This document shows, piece after piece, positions 16,126 through 24,462 of a DNA stretch of 64,000 nucleotides; position 1 is the first letter of the stretch; every line of letters begins with the position of its first letter. Below the pieces are notes generated by a model. The model saw nothing but the letters and a program-made list of their open reading frames with translations, was not told the origin of the DNA and made no database searches. The DNA is from PNKC01 sp038323265 (GTDB lineage Bacteria; Chloroflexota; Dehalococcoidia; Tepidiformales; Tepidiformaceae). The position numbers and the translations under genes were made by a program. The stretch lies in the NCBI GenBank assembly GCA_038323265.1, contig JBBQGT010000001.1:17697-81696 (forward strand), given 5' to 3'.

Positions 16126-16135
16126 TGGAGTCTGA

Positions 16136-17281
16136 GTGCCCGAAGCCCCTGCTCGCGTTGTTGTCGGGATGTCCGGCGGAGTCGATAGCTCCGTCGCGGC
16201 GGCGCTGTTGGTGGAGCAGGGGTACGAAGTAATCGGGGTCACGATGCGCCTTTGGACAGAAGAGCGGCCCGAGGAACTGAGCGGGCATCAGCAGTGCTGC
16301 AGCGTGGAGGACGTGGACGATGCGCGACGCGTGGCCGGGCAGCTGGGCATCCGCCACTACGTGATGAACTTCGAAGAGGAGTTCAAGGCGAAGGTGGTGG
16401 ATAACTTCGTGGCCGAATACGCAGCGGGGCGGACGCCCAATCCATGCGTGCGCTGCAACGAGCACATCAAATACCGGGCGTTGCTGGACCGGCTGCCCAC
16501 GTTCGAAGCGCAGTACGTAGCGACGGGGCACTATGCGCGCGTTATGCAGGATTCCACCGATTCACGATTCACGATTGGCGATTCGCGATTCCCCGCCGCC
16601 GCACCCGATTCACAACTCACACGGCTTTATCGAGCCGTGGACCTTTCGAAGGACCAGTCGTACGTATTGTACATGCTTCAGCAGGAGCAGCTTTCGCGGC
16701 TGATTTTGCCCATCGGCGGCTTGACGAAGGTTGAGGTCCGCGAGCATGCGCGGCGGCTGGGGCTGGATGTGGCGGAGAAGCCAGACAGCGTGGAGATCTG
16801 CTTTGTGCCGGGGAACGACTACCGCGCGTTCGTGGAGCAGCGGACAGAGTTGGCGCCCGGGGAGATGCGCGACACAGAGGGCGAGCTTGTGGCCGAGCAT
16901 CGCGGGGTGGCCGCGTACACGGTTGGGCAGCGCAAGGGGCTGGGCATCGCGGTCGGCGAGCCGCGCTACGTGACGGGCATCGATGCCGCGCGGAACATCG
17001 TGACGATCGGCCCCGAAGAAGACCTGTTTGCGGATACCGCAGAGGTGGGTGAAGTGCGCTGGACAGCGGGTGCTGCGCCCGCGATGGGGACGGTGTTGGA
17101 AGCGAAGGCTCGCTACAAGGCGGAGCCAGCGGCGGCCACGCTGCTGGCCTCGGACGGCGAAGTGGCGACTGTGCGGTTCGCTAGGCGGCAACGGGCGCTC
17201 ACTCCCGGGCAGGCGATCGCGTTCTATTCCGGTGAAGAGTGCCTGGGCGGAGGGACGATCGAGCGGGCGAGGCGGGCGTAA
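16136..17281 (+). CDS. mnmA: tRNA-specific 2-thiouridylase MnmA
   Basis: A 381-residue enzyme making 2-thiouridine at tRNA wobble position 34. The PP-loop VGMSGGVDSSVAA is at residues 10-22. The two catalytic cysteines are in P-N-P-C-V-R-C-N (near 103) and S-V-E-I-C-F-V-P-G (near 222). KDQSYVLY and the G-Q-R-K-G-L-G-I motif follow. An unusual low-complexity insertion at about residues 137-162 is encoded by tandem GATTCnC heptamers and separates ATGHYARV from RLYRAVDLSKDQSY. GTG start. Otherwise of standard length and expected to be active, because the insertion falls in a surface loop. Confidence 0.92.
   Translation: MPEAPARVVVGMSGGVDSSVAAALLVEQGYEVIGVTMRLWTEERPEELSGHQQCCSVEDVDDARRVAGQLGIRHYVMNFEEEFKAKVVDNFVAEYAAGRTPNPCVRCNEHIKYRALLDRLPTFEAQYVATGHYARVMQDSTDSRFTIGDSRFPAAAPDSQLTRLYRAVDLSKDQSYVLYMLQQEQLSRLILPIGGLTKVEVREHARRLGLDVAEKPDSVEICFVPGNDYRAFVEQRTELAPGEMRDTEGELVAEHRGVAAYTVGQRKGLGIAVGEPRYVTGIDAARNIVTIGPEEDLFADTAEVGEVRWTAGAAPAMGTVLEAKARYKAEPAAATLLASDGEVATVRFARRQRALTPGQAIAFYSGEECLGGGTIERARRA
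16559..16593 (+). repeat. Five tandem heptamers inside mnmA
   Basis: GATTCAC, GATTCAC, GATTGGC, GATTCGC, GATTCCC in a row, preceded by a related GATTCCACC. The reading frame stays open through them (D-S-R-F-T-I-G-D-S-R-F). This is a simple-repeat expansion within a coding region. Confidence 0.8.
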
Positions 17282-17284
17282 GGG

Positions 17285-18223
17285 TCAGGCCGGCGCTCGC
17301 TGCCACGGCTCGTAGAGGAAGTGCTGAGCGGCTGAGGCGGCGGTAAGTCCCTCGTGGGCGGCAGTTGCTACCTGGTGAGAATGAATGCGCGTCACGTCGC
17401 CGGCGGCGAAGACTCCCGGCACGTTCGTCTGCTGGTCCGCATCGACAGTAATGAAGCCATCCGTAGAGGTCTTCACGCCAAGTGACTTCGGCAGGTCGCT
17501 ATTTGGGACGCTGCCCTGGAGGCTGAAGAGGAAGTCGGCAGGCAGGCAGGAGCCATCGCTCAGCTCGACGGCGATAAGCACTCCAGCGTTGCCAACGACG
17601 CCCGCCATGCGCTTGCGCAGGAGGGTGATGCCATGTCCCTTCAGCCGCGTTTGGAGGGCGGTACTCACCTCGCAGGCGAGCTCGTTCGTGAGCATCACAA
17701 CGTTGGGCGTGAACTGGAGGAACTGCAAGGCGGTGACGGCCGCTTCATCGTCGTTGCCGAGGATTACGAGGCGCTTGCCACGAGTGCTGTAGCCGTCGCA
17801 GACGATGCACCAGAAAATCGAACGGCCAACGTACGATTCCCAGTCTTTGAACTCGGGGAAGTGATCCTGCACGCCGGTGGCGAAGACAGCACAACGAGCA
17901 TGGATTACGGTGCCGGAATCCGAAACCGCCCTAAAGCGTTTCCCGGCCGCCTCGACGCTGCAGACGCCTTCGTCGATGAAGGCGACCGGATAGCGCTGAA
18001 CCTGGGCCCGTGAGATATCGCGGAACTCACGAGCCGCGATGCCGCCGGGAAAACCCAGGTAGTTGTGCGTGACTTGCTGGAAGGTCGATCTGCCTTGTCC
18101 ACTGTCGAACACCACAACCTGGCGGTTCGAGCGGGCGAGTTGAAGCGCCGCGCTCAGGCCGGCTGGGCCACCGCCAACGATGAAGGCGTCGTAGGTTGGT
18201 TCGTTGCCTGAGGGCTTCGCCAT
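17285..18223 (-). CDS. Thioredoxin-reductase-like flavoprotein
   Basis: A 312-residue NAD(P)H/FAD oxidoreductase. The FAD-binding GGGPAGLSAALQLA is at residues 17-30. The redox motif is C139-I-V-C142-D-G, where thioredoxin reductase has CATCDG. A degenerate NAD(P)-binding strand VILGNDDEAAVTALQ follows, and the GVFAAGDVTR FAD motif closes the domain. The dinucleotide motif GxGxxA is GNDDEAA, which may alter nicotinamide cofactor use. It starts 34 bases after the catalase stop on the same strand, so the two are probably co-transcribed. Its partner may be a thioredoxin- or AhpF-like protein elsewhere. Confidence 0.8.
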   Translation of the reverse strand: MAKPSGNEPTYDAFIVGGGPAGLSAALQLARSNRQVVVFDSGQGRSTFQQVTHNYLGFPGGIAAREFRDISRAQVQRYPVAFIDEGVCSVEAAGKRFRAVSDSGTVIHARCAVFATGVQDHFPEFKDWESYVGRSIFWCIVCDGYSTRGKRLVILGNDDEAAVTALQFLQFTPNVVMLTNELACEVSTALQTRLKGHGITLLRKRMAGVVGNAGVLIAVELSDGSCLPADFLFSLQGSVPNSDLPKSLGVKTSTDGFITVDADQQTNVPGVFAAGDVTRIHSHQVATAAHEGLTAASAAQHFLYEPWQRAPA

Positions 18224-18257
18224 GGTCACTTTGCCTCGCGCAGCTGCGGGGAGTGGG

Positions 18258-20432
18258 TCATGGTTTGGCCGAGCCACCCATCTGCTGGGTTGCATCGCGG
18301 CTCCAGAAGCGATGCTTGGCTATGGCTGCAGCGAATTCTTCGGCGAAGGAGGCGTCGCCCCTGGCGGCGAGCACGACGCCCGCCATCGGGTCACCGCCCG
18401 CAGACGCCGGTTGCGAACCGACGGCAAGATCCACTGCGACCCGCACGAGGTCGGCGCCCTCTGCGCTGCCGCCGATCGGCTTGTAGTGTGCGTGAGCTTC
18501 GCGCAGGAATTGGATGGCCGCCGCGCCGGACTGCAGGGCGGCGATACTCTGCTTGCCACCCGGGATGTACACCGCATCGAAAAGCACTGAGCCCACGGTG
18601 GCGAAGGTCTTGGTGGCCTCGGCGCTGCCGGTGCCCACGCCTTTAACGGGACCAAGAGCAGCCGAAACCACGAGCGGCGTGGCGCCGCCCGCGAGGAGGA
18701 CGGCCTTTACGGCTTCGAATTCTGCCGTGGCGAACCCATCGGCTACGAGCACCGCCACCTGCCTGCCCTTGATCGAGTCCTTCGGGCCGTTCTCCATGCT
18801 CAAGGCTGCGGAGGCGGTTAGTCCTTGGTCGCGGGGCTCGGCTGCGCCGCGCGCTGGTCTTCGCGCAACTTTCGGCACGCCAACGGCGGAGGCTACGGCA
18901 GCGGCCAGTTCGAGATCGATGTTCGCGAGGATTTCGTTCACCACGCGCTCGCGGATCTCGGGCCGCACCACCTTGGCCAATTCAAAGCGCAAGGCGTTCG
19001 TCAGGTGCTGCTGCTCGACGAGGGAGAGGCTGTGAAAGAACAGGCTCGCCTGACTGAAGAAATCGCGAAAAGCCTCGGTGCGGACGCGCGCTTTGGGGCC
19101 CTCGACCATTTCGGGGACGTGCACATAGCCGTCTTCCCCCGTGGCGAGCACGGGGCAGCCACCGCCAATCGAGTTCGGATGGTAGTTCGCCTTGCCCACG
19201 TTGAACGTGTCTCGATGATACCCGTCCTGCTGGTGATTGTGGACCGGCGCGAGCGGCCGGTTGATCGGGATCTCGTGGAAGTTCGGTCCGCCCAGCCGGG
19301 TCAACTGGGTGTCGAGGTACGAAAAGAGTCGTGCCTGGAGCAACGGATCGTTCGTGACATCGATCCCCGGCACTAGGTTGCCGATGTGGAAGGCGACCTG
19401 CTCAGTTTCCGCGAAGAAATTGTCGGGGTTGCGGTTGAGGGTCATCTTGCCGACGCGTTCGACCGGCACAAGTTCTTCAGGGACGAGTTTCGTGGCGTCA
19501 AGGATGTCGAAGGGAAACGCGTCGGCCTGTTCCTGGTCGAAGATTTGCAGGCCGAGTTCGTACTCTGGGAAGGCACCGGCTTCGATGGATTCCCACATGG
19601 TGCGGCGGTGAAAGTCGGAGTCCAGGCCTGCGAGCTTTTGGGCCTCGTCCCAGACGAGTGAGTGCGTGCCGGCGAGCGGCTTCCAGTGGAATTTCACGAA
19701 CCGCGCTTTCCCTTCGGCCGTTACCAGCCGGAAGGTGTGTACGCCGAAGCCTTCCATGGTGGCGAAGCTCCGCGGGATGCCGCGGTCGGACATCAGCCAC
19801 ATCAGATGGTGGGCAGTTTCTGGAGCGAGCGAAACGAAGTCATAGAAGGTGTCGTGGGCTGACGCGGCCTGGGGCATTTCCGAGTCTGCTTCGGGCTTCA
19901 CGGCATGCACGAGATCCGGAAATTTGATGCCGTCCTGGATGAAGAAGACCGGCATATTGTTGCCAACGAGGTCGAAGTTCCCGGCCGAGGTGTAGAACTT
20001 CGTGGCCCACCCGCGGACGTCTCGAACCGTATCGGCCGAGCCGCGCGATCCGACGACCGTCGAGAACCGCACGAAAACCGGCGTCTGTACTTCCGGATCC
20101 TGAAGAAATGCCGCGGCGGTGTACTCCGCCAGCGGCCGGTAGACCTGGAAGAAGCCATGCGCGCCGCTCCCGCGAGCGTGGACCACGCGTTCTGGAATGC
20201 GTTCGTGGTCGAAGCGGGTGATCTTCTCGCGCAGGTGGAAGTCTTCGAGGAGTGATGGACCCCGCTGGCCCGCGCGCAGGGAATCGTCCGTCTGTGGGAT
20301 GCGGACGCCCTGGTCGGTGGTCAGCACGCTGTCCTCAGGGTGGCTGCGGAAAGGCTCGAGAGCGGCCAGCTTCTCGTTCGCAGGCTGGCTTGAGCCAGCA
20401 GGGGCTTTTGCTTTAGCGGGACGGTCGGGCAT
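18258..20432 (-). CDS. katE: Large-subunit catalase (HPII/KatE type)
   Basis: A 724-residue haem catalase of the large clade. Catalytic His lies in R-V-V-H-A-R-G-S-G-A-H-G, catalytic Asn in F-D-L-V-G-N-N-M-P-V-F-F, and the haem-ligand Tyr in R-L-F-S-Y-L-D-T-Q. From about residue 560 there is a flavodoxin-like/class I glutamine-amidotransferase-like C-terminal domain (VAVLVADGFATAEFEAVKA), which is diagnostic of HPII. The start at ATG 20432 is preferred to an upstream TTG. It detoxifies hydrogen peroxide in the cytosol, showing exposure to oxygen. Likely operon with the downstream flavoprotein. Confidence 0.92.
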   Translation of the reverse strand: MPDRPAKAKAPAGSSQPANEKLAALEPFRSHPEDSVLTTDQGVRIPQTDDSLRAGQRGPSLLEDFHLREKITRFDHERIPERVVHARGSGAHGFFQVYRPLAEYTAAAFLQDPEVQTPVFVRFSTVVGSRGSADTVRDVRGWATKFYTSAGNFDLVGNNMPVFFIQDGIKFPDLVHAVKPEADSEMPQAASAHDTFYDFVSLAPETAHHLMWLMSDRGIPRSFATMEGFGVHTFRLVTAEGKARFVKFHWKPLAGTHSLVWDEAQKLAGLDSDFHRRTMWESIEAGAFPEYELGLQIFDQEQADAFPFDILDATKLVPEELVPVERVGKMTLNRNPDNFFAETEQVAFHIGNLVPGIDVTNDPLLQARLFSYLDTQLTRLGGPNFHEIPINRPLAPVHNHQQDGYHRDTFNVGKANYHPNSIGGGCPVLATGEDGYVHVPEMVEGPKARVRTEAFRDFFSQASLFFHSLSLVEQQHLTNALRFELAKVVRPEIRERVVNEILANIDLELAAAVASAVGVPKVARRPARGAAEPRDQGLTASAALSMENGPKDSIKGRQVAVLVADGFATAEFEAVKAVLLAGGATPLVVSAALGPVKGVGTGSAEATKTFATVGSVLFDAVYIPGGKQSIAALQSGAAAIQFLREAHAHYKPIGGSAEGADLVRVAVDLAVGSQPASAGGDPMAGVVLAARGDASFAEEFAAAIAKHRFWSRDATQQMGGSAKP

Positions 20433-20568
20433 CGCGGCTAACCTCAATCAGTGTTGTCGCGGGTCCTCCGCTGGAGAAGCGTAGTAGGGGAGGGACGCGG
20501 TCGTTGTAGCAGGAGCGTCGTCCGCGTTGCAGAGACGTGACAGTCGGAAGAGGGAGAGCCGGGCGGCA

Positions 20569-21354
20569 CTACCAGGCGGTCCAGCCGCCATCGACTACGA
20601 GCGTGTGGCCGGTGATGAAGTCGCTCGCACGGCTGGCGAGGAATATCGCTGCGCCAGCCAGTTCGTGCGGTTGGCCCCAGCGGCCCATCGGCGTCCGTTC
20701 GACGATGAAATCGTGGCGCTCTTCGTCTTCAAAGAGCGGGCGGGTGAGATCTGTTTCGAAGTAAGTGGGAGCAAGGGCGTTGACCTGGACGTTGGCGGTG
20801 GCCCATTCAAGGGCAAGGACTTTGGTGAGCTGCTCGATCGCCCCCTTGGAGCTGGCGTAGGCGGCCTGGGACGGCAAGGCAACCTGGCCCATGATGCTTG
20901 AGACGTTGATCAGCTTGCCGGAGCCTTGAGCGACCATGTGGCGCCCGGCGGCCTTCGCGCAAAGAAAATAGCCGCTCAGGTTCGTTTCGAGGACGGCCTT
21001 GAACTCGGCAAGAGTGAGGTCCAGCACTGGCTTGCGGATGTTGATGCCGGCGTTGTTGACGAGGATGTCGATGTGGCCGAGGGCGCTCATCGCGTCTGTA
21101 AATAGCGCTTCGCAGGAGGACTCGTTCGTGACATCACAGGTGACGGCGACGGCTCGGCGCCCAAGGGCGGCGATCTCGGGAACCAACGCATCGATTTCCG
21201 AACGGGTGCGGGCTGCGGCGACGATATCGGCGCCAGCGGCGGCCATCGCAAGGGCGATTGTCCTGCCCAGTCCGCGGCCCGCGCCTGTAACCACCGCCAC
21301 GCGGCCGGTGAGGTCGAAAAGCTGTGTCCCTAGCAGTTCAGGTGGGCGGTCCAT
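20569..21354 (-). CDS. SDR-family oxidoreductase
   Basis: A 261-residue classical short-chain dehydrogenase. Cofactor motif T-G-A-G-R-G-L-G near residue 24, D-V-T and NNAG motifs, and catalytic Ser-Tyr-Lys as NVSSIMG and YASSK. The C terminus FITGHTLVVDGGWTAW is typical. Closest in pattern to gluconate 5-dehydrogenase or 3-oxoacyl-ACP reductase-like members. The substrate cannot be read from sequence. The start codon follows a TAGAGT hexamer by six bases. Confidence 0.85.
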   Translation of the reverse strand: MDRPPELLGTQLFDLTGRVAVVTGAGRGLGRTIALAMAAAGADIVAAARTRSEIDALVPEIAALGRRAVAVTCDVTNESSCEALFTDAMSALGHIDILVNNAGINIRKPVLDLTLAEFKAVLETNLSGYFLCAKAAGRHMVAQGSGKLINVSSIMGQVALPSQAAYASSKGAIEQLTKVLALEWATANVQVNALAPTYFETDLTRPLFEDEERHDFIVERTPMGRWGQPHELAGAAIFLASRASDFITGHTLVVDGGWTAW

Positions 21355-21360
21355 GCTCGC

Positions 21361-21366
21361 ACTCTA
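21361..21366 (-). promoter_or_regulatory. -10 box TAGAGT for SDR gene, leaderless
   Basis: TAGAGT on the minus strand, six bases before the ATG at 21354, identical in hexamer and spacing to the glucokinase promoter. Confidence 0.6.
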
Positions 21367-21421
21367 GGGTTATGGCCGGGGTCACACCACTGCCGCCGGC
21401 CTGCACTGGAACCGGGCAGCT

Positions 21422-22138
21422 CTAGACGCCGAGGGCGGCGCGGAGTTCGTCGAGGTGGGCGATGACGCGATCCGGGATGGCTTTCGGGGTTTCGCCCATT
21501 TCCAGGCGGTCGCGGTGGATCCAGGCGGCGTGGATGCCGGCCGCCTGGGCGCCTGCAATGTCGGCGTAGAGGTTGTCGCCGACGTGCCACGCCTCCTGGG
21601 GATCGACCCCAACCACCTGGAGGGCGTGTTGGAACACTTTGGGCGAGGGTTTGCCGTGGCCGAATTCGCCCTCGATGACCATCACGTCGAAGTGCGATTC
21701 GAGGGCGAACTGGCCGATCTTCCAGCGTTGCATGGTGGCCGGACCGTTGGTGATGAGACCGATCTTCAGGCCGGCGGCGCGCAGGCTGGTGAGCGTTTCG
21801 AGGGAGTCATCGAAGAGCCGCATGCGCGAACTGTTCTCCTCCCAGTAGCGTTGTGAGAGGTGGGGCGCGCGGCCGAGATCGAGGCCATGCTGGGCAAGGG
21901 CGATGCCGATGACGTGCGTGCGCGCTTCTTCCAGGCGGGTGCGCCATTCGCGTTCGACCGCGGCCTCATCGCTCCAGAAGCGCTGCATCTCGGTGCGAAT
22001 GGTGGCGCGGAGCGTAGCGGATTCGCAGCCGAGGGTGGGGGAGAACTCCTCGCAGACGGCCTCCCATGAGGCATCCACTCCGCCGGAGGTGTTGAGCAGG
22101 GTGTCGTCCATGTCAAAGAAGACAGCGCGAGGGAGCAT
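21422..22138 (-). CDS. HAD-superfamily hydrolase
   Basis: A 238-residue HAD phosphatase-like enzyme. Motif I is FFDMDDTLLNT at residues 8-18, with D10 as nucleophile and D12 as acid/base. Motif II is L-I-T-N-G, motif III is the lysine in HGKPSPKVF, and motif IV is HVGDNLYADI. A helical C1 cap lies between motifs I and II (subfamily IA). Substrate unknown; 2-haloacid dehalogenase-like or phosphoglycolate/nucleotidase-type activity is possible. A longer upstream frame exists, but the ATG at 22138 fits both motif I spacing and the TACCCT box seven bases upstream. Confidence 0.85.
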   Translation of the reverse strand: MLPRAVFFDMDDTLLNTSGGVDASWEAVCEEFSPTLGCESATLRATIRTEMQRFWSDEAAVEREWRTRLEEARTHVIGIALAQHGLDLGRAPHLSQRYWEENSSRMRLFDDSLETLTSLRAAGLKIGLITNGPATMQRWKIGQFALESHFDVMVIEGEFGHGKPSPKVFQHALQVVGVDPQEAWHVGDNLYADIAGAQAAGIHAAWIHRDRLEMGETPKAIPDRVIAHLDELRAALGV

Positions 22139-22145
22139 GGGTTCT

Positions 22146-22151
22146 AGGGTA
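22146..22151 (-). promoter_or_regulatory. -10 box TACCCT for HAD gene, leaderless
   Basis: Minus-strand TACCCT seven bases before the ATG at 22138. Confidence 0.5.
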
Positions 22152-22252
22152 GCGCGGTTGGGTGTTGGGTGGTGGCTGTGGCCGCCAGATTCTTCGTACC
22201 CCACGCACTTCCCTTAGTAAGCGCGCAGGGCTGGTCGTAACCGGACGTCGAC

Positions 22253-22258
22253 TATCTT
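22253..22258 (+). promoter_or_regulatory. -10 box TATCTT for WS/DGAT gene, leaderless
   Basis: TATCTT ends seven bases before the ATG at 22266. An in-frame TTG at 22257 overlaps the hexamer and is therefore unlikely to be the start. Confidence 0.5.
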
Positions 22259-22265
22259 GGAAGGG

Positions 22266-23738
22266 ATGCCCATCGCTCTCTCCACCGCCCGCCGCGCTTA
22301 TCGCCGCCTGTCCGGCCAGGACGCCGCCTTCCTTTCATTCGAAGGCGAGGGCCGACCGATGCATATCGGTGCGGTGGCGTTCGTCTCCAGTGATGGCTGG
22401 CGCGATGCCGCTGGCGCGTTCGATTCGGGGCGCCTCGTCGCCACACTGCTCGAGCGGGCGAAAGCGGTACCGGGTATGGACCAGCGCCTCGCACGCGCGC
22501 CGATCAGCGGCTGGCCGGTCTGGGTGCGCGAACCGGCTCTCGATTGGTCCGGCCAGGTGGAACTGCACGAACCTGTGGCAAGCGAAGTGGACGTGCGCAG
22601 CATCGCTGAAGCGGCGATGGCCAAGCACCTCGACCGATCGAAGCCGCTCTGGAAGCTGGTCATCGTGCCGGGCGTGGGTGACGGCGAGAGCTTCGCGGTC
22701 ATCTTTCTCGCACATCACTCGTTGGTCGATGGCATCGCCGGCATGGACCTGATCACCCTCCTCCTGGACCCGCGCGAGGGTGCGGGCTCGCCCGTGCCGC
22801 TCAACTTCGGGCCGCTTCGTTCCGATTCCCAGATGAAGGCCGCCGAGCTGGCGCGCTGGGTCGAACTCCCCGCTCTTCTGACGCTCAAGGCTGTGCGGCT
22901 GGCGACCAACAAGCGCCGCTTCCGGCGGTTCGTGCGGCGCGGTGTGGCGCTTGTCCGCACGAGCGTTCGGCTGCTTACGCCGGGGCCGAAGACTGGCCTC
23001 CGCAGCCGCAACGAAGGCGAGCGCACAGTCGCCTGGTTCAGCGTCGAAGAGCGCCCGTTGCGACTCGCCCGCAAGCGCCTTGGCGGCAGTCCGAACGACC
23101 TCGTCCTTGCAGCGGTGGCGCAGGCGCTTTCGGAGATGGGCACGCATCATCGCTTCCTGCCGCTGAAGCTGCGCGCCGCCGTTCCGGTTTCGTTCCGCAC
23201 GCGCGCCCAGCGTTACGCCCTCGGCAACCGGATCGGGCTGCTGCTCACTCCGTTGGAGATGCGCGACCGAGATCCAGGGCGAACGGTACGCCGCATCCGC
23301 CGCCACACGGCCATCCAGAAGCGCCGCGGTGATGCCGAAGGATACGAAGTGCTGACCGAACTGACGGCCTGGACCGGCCAACGCAGCCAGAAGTTGCTGC
23401 ACTGGCTTTCGAGCACGCTGCACTCCTATGGAATCCTGGTCACCAACGTCCCCGGCCCCGCGCGCCCGTTCACGCTGGGCGGAGCTGAGCTGAGCGAGAT
23501 CTACCCGCTGGTGCCGCTTTTCGGCTCGCAATCGGTGAGCGTGGCGGCTGTGCGTTATCGCGGCTCGTTGCGTATCGGCGTCACCTCATCGTGGGCGGAC
23601 CGCCAGATGGTGGACGAATTCGCGGCGCGGCTCCAGACGGCGTTCGCAATATTGACCCGCGCGACTGCCGCGATCGAACCGGTGCGTGTGCCGAAGGCCG
23701 CTGGCGAAGCGCGGCCCGGCACGTTCGCGGCAGGCTGA
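22266..23738 (+). CDS. Wax ester synthase / diacylglycerol acyltransferase
   Basis: A 490-residue WS/DGAT bifunctional acyltransferase, which condenses acyl-CoA with long-chain alcohols or diacylglycerol to form storage lipids. The opening R-L-S-G-Q-D-A-A-F-L-S-F-E is family-typical. The catalytic HHxxxDG is HHSLVDG near residue 156. The PNDL-like motif S-P-N-D-L-V-L-A-A-V and the late N-V-P-G-P motif are present. It implies neutral-lipid or wax-ester synthesis, as in actinobacteria, or a structural-lipid role. The next gene starts seven bases downstream. Confidence 0.85.
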   Translation: MPIALSTARRAYRRLSGQDAAFLSFEGEGRPMHIGAVAFVSSDGWRDAAGAFDSGRLVATLLERAKAVPGMDQRLARAPISGWPVWVREPALDWSGQVELHEPVASEVDVRSIAEAAMAKHLDRSKPLWKLVIVPGVGDGESFAVIFLAHHSLVDGIAGMDLITLLLDPREGAGSPVPLNFGPLRSDSQMKAAELARWVELPALLTLKAVRLATNKRRFRRFVRRGVALVRTSVRLLTPGPKTGLRSRNEGERTVAWFSVEERPLRLARKRLGGSPNDLVLAAVAQALSEMGTHHRFLPLKLRAAVPVSFRTRAQRYALGNRIGLLLTPLEMRDRDPGRTVRRIRRHTAIQKRRGDAEGYEVLTELTAWTGQRSQKLLHWLSSTLHSYGILVTNVPGPARPFTLGGAELSEIYPLVPLFGSQSVSVAAVRYRGSLRIGVTSSWADRQMVDEFAARLQTAFAILTRATAAIEPVRVPKAAGEARPGTFAAG

Positions 23739-23745
23739 CGCGCTG

Positions 23746-24339
23746 GTGGCCACGCGCGATGACTTCGAGACGGATGTCGAGCCCCTTGCCGGGCTGATGC
23801 GCGACCACGTTGAAATCCTCGAGTTGATTGCCGACACCATCGAGGCGATCCTGGCTGGGCTTGGCGCGGAGGGCGATGCAGCGCTCGCTGGAGCGGCCCT
23901 GGAGAGCGTTCGGGACCTCGCCGCCTACCTCGCTGAAGACCTCGTGGTGCACATCGCCAAAGAAGAGGATGTGCTCTTCCCGGCTCTTCGCGGGCTGGCG
24001 ACGGAGATTGACAAAGTCGTCTACGAAATGGTCGAACAGCACGATGAGGTACGCCTGCGTAAAGCGAACATCGAGCGCACGCTCGCCGCGCTGGATCATT
24101 CGCACGAAGAAGTGGAAGGCGCGGCCGAGGCGCTGGCCGGGAGCCTCGCGCGCGCTGGCTCGGGCGCGCCGACGGCGGCCGTCCTGGCCGAGTTCCTCGA
24201 CGGCGCGAAGCGCCAGGCATGGATCCTTGAGGGCCACTTCGGCGACGAAGAGGAAGACCTGTTTGTGCCCGCGCTGGAACTACTCTCGCCCGAAACTTTC
24301 GGGCAACTGGCGGCGGCGGCGGACGCTTTGAACGTGTAA
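23746..24339 (+). CDS. Hemerythrin-domain protein
   Basis: A 197-residue four-helix-bundle protein of the hemerythrin HHE type. Candidate di-iron ligands are the His in M-R-D-H-V-E, H and E in V-V-H-I-A-K-E-E-D-V-L-F, H and D/E in V-E-Q-H-D-E-V-R, and H with the acidic cluster in E-G-H-F-G-D-E-E-E-D-L-F. GTG start seven bases after the acyltransferase stop suggests one transcript. Possible roles are oxygen or NO sensing, or iron handling; the link to lipid storage is contextual only. Confidence 0.78.
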   Translation: MATRDDFETDVEPLAGLMRDHVEILELIADTIEAILAGLGAEGDAALAGAALESVRDLAAYLAEDLVVHIAKEEDVLFPALRGLATEIDKVVYEMVEQHDEVRLRKANIERTLAALDHSHEEVEGAAEALAGSLARAGSGAPTAAVLAEFLDGAKRQAWILEGHFGDEEEDLFVPALELLSPETFGQLAAAADALNV

Positions 24340-24462
24340 TCGGCCGCACAAACCCCGCCCTGCGCGTTCGAGACTTCTTTTTGGGCGGCAAGCGCATAGC
24401 CTCGGACTGGCCATACTGGCGACGCTCCCTTGATGCGGAGTTCCAAAGGAAGGGGTGCTTCA

